From: Bacillota bacterium
Lineage (GTDB): Bacteria > Bacillota > Clostridia > Christensenellales > Borkfalkiaceae
Length of the DNA stretch: 11,306 nt
Direction of reading: 5' to 3'
Assembly: GCA_003343765.1 (NCBI GenBank)
Contig: QAKO01000092.1
Location: forward strand, 1 to 11,306
Shown here: positions 7,402 through 11,306 of the stretch, piece after piece
Layout of the letters: every line of letters begins with the position of its first letter
Position numbering within the stretch: position 1 is the stretch's first letter
Notes under the pieces: model-generated
Seen by the model: the letters and a program-made list of their open reading frames with translations, nothing else
Database searches by the model: none
What the model was told of the DNA's origin: nothing
Translations under genes and position numbers: made by a program

Positions 7402-7973
7402 GAAAGGCGGAACTTACGCGCAAAACGCGCGAAACGGACATCGAACTGAAACTGGATCTGGACGGAAACGGTAAAAATTCCGTGGATACGGGTGTCGGTT
7501 TTCTGAACCATATGCTGGAATTATTCAGTGTGCATTCGGGCATGGATCTGTGTGTCCGCTGCAAGGGCGATACGGAAGTGGACTTCCATCATAGTGTGGA
7601 GGATGTAGGTATCTGCCTGGGACAGGCATTCAAAACGGCGCTCGGCGACAAAAAGGGGATCGCGCGGTTTGCGGACAGGGTCGTGCCGATGGACGAATGT
7701 GCTGCGTTGGTCGCGATCGACATCAGCGGCAGGCCGTTTCTGAATTTCGAAGAGAAACTGACGGGCAAGATCGGCGAATTTGATGCGGAGCTTGTGGAAG
7801 AATTTCTGCGCGCGTTCAGCTTCAATGCAGGGATGAATGTGTATGTAAAACTTTTAAAAGGCGGGAATATGCACCACGAAGCGGAAGCGATCTTCAAAGC
7901 GCTTGCCAAGTGCGTACAGGATGCGGTGAAAGTGGTTTCCGACCGTATTCCGTCATCGAAAGGAGTGCTGTAA
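7398..7973 (+). CDS. hisB: Imidazoleglycerol-phosphate dehydratase HisB
   Basis: Manganese-dependent dehydratase converting imidazole glycerol phosphate to imidazole acetol phosphate. The product is 191 residues, the single-function form without the N-terminal phosphatase domain of the enterobacterial HisB, so histidinol-phosphate phosphatase must come from another gene. Metal-binding motifs are present twice, as expected for this pseudo-duplicated fold: DFHHSVED (62-69) and MHHEAEAIFKA (from 158). DTGVGFLNHMLELFSVHSG near the N-terminus and RIPSSKGVL at the C-terminus are family signatures. The start overlaps hisD by 4 bp (ATGA) with GGAGG at 7386-7390. hisC, often found beside hisB, is missing here. 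Confidence 0.96.
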   Translation: MRKAELTRKTRETDIELKLDLDGNGKNSVDTGVGFLNHMLELFSVHSGMDLCVRCKGDTEVDFHHSVEDVGICLGQAFKTALGDKKGIARFADRVVPMDECAALVAIDISGRPFLNFEEKLTGKIGEFDAELVEEFLRAFSFNAGMNVYVKLLKGGNMHHEAEAIFKALAKCVQDAVKVVSDRIPSSKGVL

Positions 7974-8561
7974 ATGCTCGGCATCATCGATTACGGAGCG
8001 GGAAATCTGCGTTCCGTACAGAAAGCGCTTGAAGCGATCGGGGAAAAAGCGGTCATTTCGGGCGATCGCTCGGTGCTGGACGGCTGTGAAAAACTGATCC
8101 TGCCGGGCGTAGGCTCGTTCGGGGCGGGCATGGCGCAGCTTTGTGAGGCAGGTCTCGACACATATATTCTGGAGCGTGTCAAGGACACAAAACTTCTCGG
8201 CATTTGTCTCGGAATGCAGTTTTTGCTGGAAAAGAGTTTTGAAGACGGCGAGTTCAAAGGCTTGGGGCTTGTGAAAGGTCAGGTTATCCGATTCACGGAA
8301 GGAAAGATTCCGCAGATCGGCTGGAATGAAGTAACGTGTCTGAAAACGCCGCTGTTTGACGGTATTGCGGATGGTACGCGTTTTTATTTCGTGCACAGCT
8401 ACCGTGCCGACTGTGCGGACTGCTTTGCGGCCGCAAAGACGGAATATTATGTGCAGTATCCTTCGGCGGTCTACGCGGGCAACGTGTACGGGGTACAGTT
8501 TCATCCCGAAAAGAGCGGCGAAGCGGGCTTAAAGCTCTTGAAAAATTTTTGTTCGATGTAA
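7974..8561 (+). CDS. hisH: Imidazole glycerol phosphate synthase glutaminase subunit HisH
   Basis: Class I glutamine amidotransferase subunit of IGP synthase; it releases ammonia from glutamine and channels it into HisF. The product is 195 residues, typical. The catalytic triad is C78 in GICLGMQ with H177 and E179 in VQFHPEKSG. The N-terminus GIIDYGAGNLRSV and the loop LPGVGSFGAGM are family signatures. Its ATG directly follows the hisB stop with no gap, and the ribosome binding site AAAGGAG (7959-7965) lies inside hisB. Its partner hisF is not adjacent: hisA lies between them. It is followed by a 205-bp gap, the largest inside the his cluster. Confidence 0.96.
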   Translation: MLGIIDYGAGNLRSVQKALEAIGEKAVISGDRSVLDGCEKLILPGVGSFGAGMAQLCEAGLDTYILERVKDTKLLGICLGMQFLLEKSFEDGEFKGLGLVKGQVIRFTEGKIPQIGWNEVTCLKTPLFDGIADGTRFYFVHSYRADCADCFAAAKTEYYVQYPSAVYAGNVYGVQFHPEKSGEAGLKLLKNFCSM

Positions 8562-8766
8562 ATTTGCGAAGTTTCAAGGCGGCGTGATTGCATCAAAGAT
8601 TTGCGCCGTTCAAGGCATACGTATATTAAAAAATGTTTCAAAACGACGGGGTTTGATGACAAGATAAGAACAGCAAACCCTGCGGCAGAAAGGAAACTGC
8701 AGAAAGGTTGCGGCATCCGAAACGAATCTTAAAAAATCCGATCTAAAAAATCCGAACGGAGGGCAT
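8562..8766 (+). other. 205-bp gap between hisH and hisA with hairpin and small repeats
   Basis: No gene is visible here, although the cluster is tightly packed upstream. It holds TTCAAGGC twice (8573-8580 and 8609-8616). A hairpin pairs GGGTTTG (8649-8655) with CAAACCC (8674-8680) and extends by a G-U and a C-G pair to 8647-8682, with an 18-nt loop. Then come purine-rich near-repeats (CTGCGGCAGAAAGG, then CTGCAGAAAGG) and a 15/14-bp tandem duplication at 8727-8755. TATATT at 8622-8627 could be a -10 element, but I see no good -35. I find no T-run terminator, T-box or riboswitch that I recognise. Confidence 0.5.
8727..8755. repeat. 15/14-bp tandem duplication before hisA
   Basis: TCTTAAAAAATCCGA (8727-8741) is followed directly by TCTAAAAAATCCGA (8742-8755), differing by one T. 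It ends just before the hisA ribosome binding site GGAGGG (8758-8763), so it makes an A-rich, unstructured approach to that site. It probably arose by replication slippage. Confidence 0.75.
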
Positions 8767-9480
8767 ATGATATTATTTCCAGCCATTGACATTTTGAACG
8801 GAAAGGCAGTGCGGCTTTACAAAGGCGACAGAAATAAAGTAACGGAATACGGAGATCCTTTGGAATTTGCGGAAAAATGGGCGGAAGCAGGGGCAAAGTG
8901 GCTGCACGTCGTCGATCTTTCCGGTGCGTTTACGGGAGAGAGCGGCATCGATTCGATCCTGACGGAGATCAAGAAGCGGCTGAACATTTCCGTGCAGAGC
9001 GGCGGCGGATTGCGCAGTATAAGCGATGTGCAAAGGCGGTTGGACGCAGGTGCGGACAGGGTCGTCATCGGTACGATGGCGGCGTGCCATCCGGATGAAT
9101 TTGCGCTTACGGCATATAAATTCCCCGAAAAAGTTGTGGCAGGGATCGACGCGCGCGACGGTATGTTTGCCGTCAAAGGCTGGACGGAACAGACGGACAT
9201 CACGGCGGTATATTTCGGAAAGAAATGCAAAAAAATGGGCATACGGTATGCACTTTTCACGGATATTTCCAAGGACGGAGCGATGGAAGGGTGCAACGTT
9301 TGCGAGACGATACGCATTCAGAAAGAGACGGAACTTCAGGTCATTGCAAGCGGCGGGATCTCGTCGCTCAAAGATATTGAAAATCTTCGCGACAGCGGGA
9401 TCTACGGGGCAGTGCTGGGAAAATCCATTTACAGCGGTGCCGTCGATTTGAAAGAAGCGCTGAAAACGGCGCGCGGCTGA
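8767..9480 (+). CDS. hisA: ProFAR isomerase HisA
   Basis: A (beta/alpha)8-barrel isomerase converting ProFAR to PRFAR by an Amadori rearrangement, the fourth step of the pathway. The product is 237 residues, typical. The two catalytic aspartates are D8 in FPAIDILNGKAVRLYKGD and D128 in AGIDARDGMFAVKGW. Phosphate-binding glycine-rich segments appear as QSGGGLRS and ASGGISSLKDI, one in each half of the barrel. AVKGWTE separates it from PriA-type dual enzymes only loosely, but the complete his context favours HisA. The ATG at 8767 follows GGAGGG with a short 3-nt gap. It sits after the 205-bp spacer and 94 bp before hisF. Confidence 0.95.
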   Translation: MILFPAIDILNGKAVRLYKGDRNKVTEYGDPLEFAEKWAEAGAKWLHVVDLSGAFTGESGIDSILTEIKKRLNISVQSGGGLRSISDVQRRLDAGADRVVIGTMAACHPDEFALTAYKFPEKVVAGIDARDGMFAVKGWTEQTDITAVYFGKKCKKMGIRYALFTDISKDGAMEGCNVCETIRIQKETELQVIASGGISSLKDIENLRDSGIYGAVLGKSIYSGAVDLKEALKTARG

Positions 9481-9574
9481 GCGGTAATTATAGGTTTACG
9501 GTTTTTGCGTGCAGCCGCGTGCCTGAAAAGCGGGGCGGCCGAAAACGGGAAGAAACGAAAAGTATGGAGCAGAT

Positions 9575-10351
9575 ATGTTAGCAAAACGCATTATACCCTG
9601 TCTGGATATCGATAAGGGCAGGGTGGTGAAAGGCGTCAATTTTGTCAATCTGATCGACGCGGGCGATCCTGTGGAAATAGCCCGCGCTTATGATAAAATC
9701 GGGGCGGACGAAATCGTATTTTTGGATATTACGGCATCCAGCGACGGGCGAAAGACTGCGGTGGATATTCTCAGCCGTGCCAGTGAGCAGGTGTTTATTC
9801 CGCTCACGATAGGCGGCGGGATCCGCAGTGTGGAAGATTTCCGCGAGCTTTTGGCCGCAGGTGCGGACAAGATCGCGGTCAATTCCGCGGCGATCAGGTC
9901 TCCGCGGCTGATTACGGACGCGGCGCTGAAATTCGGGTCGCAGTGCGTGGTTCTTGCGGTGGACGCAAAATCGAACGGGAAAGGCTCCTGGGATGTTTAT
10001 CTCAACGGCGGAAGGGTCAAAACGGATCTGGATGCGATCGAGTGGATCCGTGAAGCGGAAAAACTGGGCGCAGGGGAAGTATTGCTGACCAGTATGGACA
10101 GGGACGGCACGAAAGCGGGTTACGATCTGGAACTGACGCGGCGGGCGGCGGAAGCGGTCAATATACCCGTCATTGCTTCGGGCGGAGCGGGTAAAATGCA
10201 GGATTTTGCGGACGTTCTGACGGAAGGGAAGGCGGATGCTGCGTTGGCGGCGTCTTTGTTTCATTTTTCACAGATCGATATGCGGGAGCTGAAAGAGTTT
10301 CTGGCAAAACAGGGTATTCCCATCAGGAGGGTTCAGACATGGCGGAACTGA
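9575..10351 (+). CDS. hisF: Imidazole glycerol phosphate synthase cyclase subunit HisF
   Basis: Cyclase subunit that joins PRFAR with ammonia from HisH to form imidazole glycerol phosphate and AICAR, the latter returning to purine synthesis. The product is 258 residues, a barrel homologous to HisA. Catalytic D11 (IPCLDIDKGRVVKG) and D130 (VLAVDAKSNG) sit at the same numbers as in the well-studied Thermotoga enzyme. TIGGGIRSVEDF and ASGGAGKMQDF are the phosphate-binding segments. GGAG at 9566-9569 precedes the ATG. The 94-bp gap to hisA (9481-9574) holds nothing I recognise. The 3' end overlaps hisIE by 13 bp. Confidence 0.96.
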   Translation: MLAKRIIPCLDIDKGRVVKGVNFVNLIDAGDPVEIARAYDKIGADEIVFLDITASSDGRKTAVDILSRASEQVFIPLTIGGGIRSVEDFRELLAAGADKIAVNSAAIRSPRLITDAALKFGSQCVVLAVDAKSNGKGSWDVYLNGGRVKTDLDAIEWIREAEKLGAGEVLLTSMDRDGTKAGYDLELTRRAAEAVNIPVIASGGAGKMQDFADVLTEGKADAALAASLFHFSQIDMRELKEFLAKQGIPIRRVQTWRN

Positions 10352-10938
10352 AATGGAATGCGGACGGGCTGATATGTGCCGTAGCGCAGGATTACGAGAG
10401 CGGCGAAGTGCTGATGCAGGCATACATGAACGAAGAAGCATATGAAAAGACGCTGGAAACAGGATATGCACATTATTGGAGCCGTTCAAGAAAAAAACTT
10501 TGGAAGAAAGGCGAAGAGAGCGGACACTTGCAGAAAGTGCGCGCGATCTATCTGGATTGCGATATGGACTGTGTGCTTTTGAAAGTGGAGCAGACGGGCG
10601 TAGCCTGCCATACGGGGAATTACACCTGTTTTTATTCGCCAGTAAAGGAAAACGGGATCGGGGCAGAGATGCTGGGACAGTTGCAGCGTATTGTGGAAGA
10701 CCGGAAAGAAAATCCCGAAGAGGGGAGTTATACAGCGTATTTGTTTGAAAAGGGCGTGGACAAGATCGCCAAAAAGACGGGCGAAGAAGCGGTGGAACTC
10801 GTGCTTGCGGCGAAAGGCGGCAAGAAAGAGGAAATTATCGGGGAGTGCGCCGACTTGTTTTATCACACGCTCGTACTTCTCGCCAATGCGGGCGTGAAGC
10901 TGTCGGATGTCTGTACGGAACTGAAAAACAGACACTGA
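10339..10938 (+). CDS. hisIE: Bifunctional phosphoribosyl-AMP cyclohydrolase / phosphoribosyl-ATP pyrophosphatase HisIE
   Basis: A fused enzyme for steps two and three: the HisE part hydrolyses phosphoribosyl-ATP to phosphoribosyl-AMP, and the HisI part opens the adenine ring to give ProFAR. The product is 199 residues. HisI is about residues 1-100, with D73, D75 and D77 as likely magnesium ligands and C74, C90 and C97 as likely zinc ligands (LDCDMDC and GVACHTGNYTC). HisE is about 110-199, with the helical MazG-like metal motif E149, E150, E153 and E169, D172. The start overlaps hisF by 13 bp, with AGGAGG at 10325-10330 inside hisF. It is the last recognised his gene of the cluster. Confidence 0.96.
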   Translation: MAELKWNADGLICAVAQDYESGEVLMQAYMNEEAYEKTLETGYAHYWSRSRKKLWKKGEESGHLQKVRAIYLDCDMDCVLLKVEQTGVACHTGNYTCFYSPVKENGIGAEMLGQLQRIVEDRKENPEEGSYTAYLFEKGVDKIAKKTGEEAVELVLAAKGGKKEEIIGECADLFYHTLVLLANAGVKLSDVCTELKNRH

Positions 10939-10952
10939 AATTTTAATTTTTT
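10908..10952 (+). terminator. Weak candidate terminator at the end of hisIE
   Basis: TGTCTGT (10908-10914) can pair with ACAGACA (10928-10934), spanning the hisIE stop, with TTTTAATTTTTT at 10941-10952. The stem is only moderately G/C-rich, the loop is 13 nt, and six bases separate the stem from the T-rich run, so it is a poor match to a standard terminator. Read-through into the aldolase-like gene is possible. Confidence 0.3.
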
Positions 10953-11133
10953 CTCTCCGACGCAGAAATAACCGTATGCGGAGGGCTCAGCCCTTCGATG
11001 GCGATGATTTTGTTAACACATATTCAAAGTCGCGGATATTTGCCCGAAGAGATCGCAAGGGTACGAAAAACGGGGCAAGTGTTTCGCGAATCGTTATATA
11101 TTCCCGTCTTTGCGGCGGGAAGGAGGAATGATC
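10939..11133 (+). other. 195-bp spacer between hisIE and the aldolase-like gene
   Basis: It starts with a T-rich run, then two small possible stems: CTCCG (10955-10959) with CGGAG (10979-10983), and AGGGC/GCCCT around a TCA loop at about 10982-10994. The ribosome-binding-site hairpin is at 11101-11121. A + frame is open from 10998 to 11228, but it enters the next gene in a different frame and has no ribosome binding site, so I do not call it. No T-box motif or known riboswitch is recognised. Confidence 0.4.
11101..11121 (+). promoter_or_regulatory. Hairpin abutting the ribosome binding site of the aldolase-like gene
   Basis: TTCCCGTC (11101-11108) pairs with GGCGGGAA (11114-11121, one G-U pair) around a 5-nt loop. 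The last paired base is the first base of the ribosome binding site AGGAGG (11121-11126). In RNA this 8-bp stem could affect ribosome access to the gene starting at 11134. It may also be chance in G/C-rich sequence. Confidence 0.4.
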
Positions 11134-11306
11134 ATGGCAAACGTACAGAGAAAAGGATCTCTGCTTTCTTTCCGTCCGGACATCAAGGTGCTGGATGCGA
11201 CCTTGAGGGACGGCGGATTGTGCAATAATTTTGAATTTACGGACGAATTCGCCAAAGCGCTCTTTCAGATGAACGTGGCGGCGGGTGTCGATTATATGGA
11301 AATGGG
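11134..11306 (+). CDS. Aldolase-family (DRE-TIM/HMGL-like) protein, 3' partial
   Basis: The first 57 codons of a gene that runs off the right edge. IKVLDATLRDGGLCNNFEF (residues 17-35) is the first strand and catalytic loop of the DRE-TIM metallolyase barrel, the fold of HMG-CoA lyase, 4-hydroxy-2-oxovalerate aldolase and isopropylmalate/homocitrate synthases; R25-D26 form the characteristic Arg-Asp pair. The LRDGG variant instead of LRDGxQ fits the group usually annotated 'aldolase catalytic domain-containing protein', whose substrate is generally unknown. ATG 11134 is preferred over the in-frame ATG 11128 because AGGAGG (11121-11126) is 7 nt from the former but only 1 nt from the latter. 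It follows hisIE by 195 bp; a link to histidine synthesis is not shown. Confidence 0.82.
   Translation, partial: MANVQRKGSLLSFRPDIKVLDATLRDGGLCNNFEFTDEFAKALFQMNVAAGVDYMEM

Noticed and set aside
10998..11228. A 76-codon + strand frame before the aldolase-like gene
   Set aside because: No ribosome binding site, overlaps about 95 bp of the better supported gene in a different frame, and resembles no family I know.
1..11306. Mobile element, CRISPR array, tRNA or defence system
   Set aside because: No transposase or integrase, no regularly spaced short repeats with unique spacers, no tRNA-like cloverleaf and no defence-type domain was seen on either strand.

Overview
The window reads as ordinary chromosomal DNA from a Gram-positive, Clostridia-like bacterium (Firmicutes/Bacillota). 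The evidence is the block Asp23/YloU - FakA (YloV) - RecG, whose members lie close together in Bacillus subtilis and relatives, and a histidine operon built on the short HisG plus HisZ type of ATP phosphoribosyltransferase. Base composition is balanced and purine-rich on the coding strand. I cannot place it at family level. Every supported gene is on the + strand.

Layout. (1) 1-1954: the 3' part of an Asp23/Gls24 (YloU-like) gene and a full-length fakA (fatty acid kinase catalytic subunit), closed by a clear intrinsic terminator at 1965-1995. (2) 1996-2334: a gene-free stretch with three degenerate tandem copies of a roughly 93-bp unit, then a weak promoter candidate. (3) 2335-4347: recG. (4) 4348-4499: an AT-rich control region with a very good extended -10 promoter, a perfect 30-bp palindrome beside the ribosome binding site, and a degenerate second copy of its half sequence 22 bp upstream. 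(5) 4500-10938: hisZ-hisG-hisD-hisB-hisH-(205-bp gap)-hisA-(94-bp gap)-hisF-hisIE. (6) 10939-11306: a 195-bp spacer and the start of a DRE-TIM/HMGL-like aldolase-family gene that runs off the window.

How the genes work together. HisG with HisZ joins ATP and PRPP. HisIE carries out the next two steps (pyrophosphohydrolase, then cyclohydrolase). HisA isomerises ProFAR to PRFAR. HisH feeds ammonia from glutamine to HisF to make imidazole glycerol phosphate. HisB dehydrates it, and HisD oxidises histidinol to histidine. Two steps are not encoded here: the aminotransferase (HisC) and histidinol-phosphate phosphatase. hisD and hisB overlap by 4 bp at the position where I would have expected hisC.

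I see no mobile element, CRISPR array, tRNA, rRNA or defence system, and nothing I would call a new biological system. The parts most worth a second look are non-coding: the palindromic candidate operator of the his operon, the tandem repeats upstream of recG, and the structured gap between hisH and hisA.
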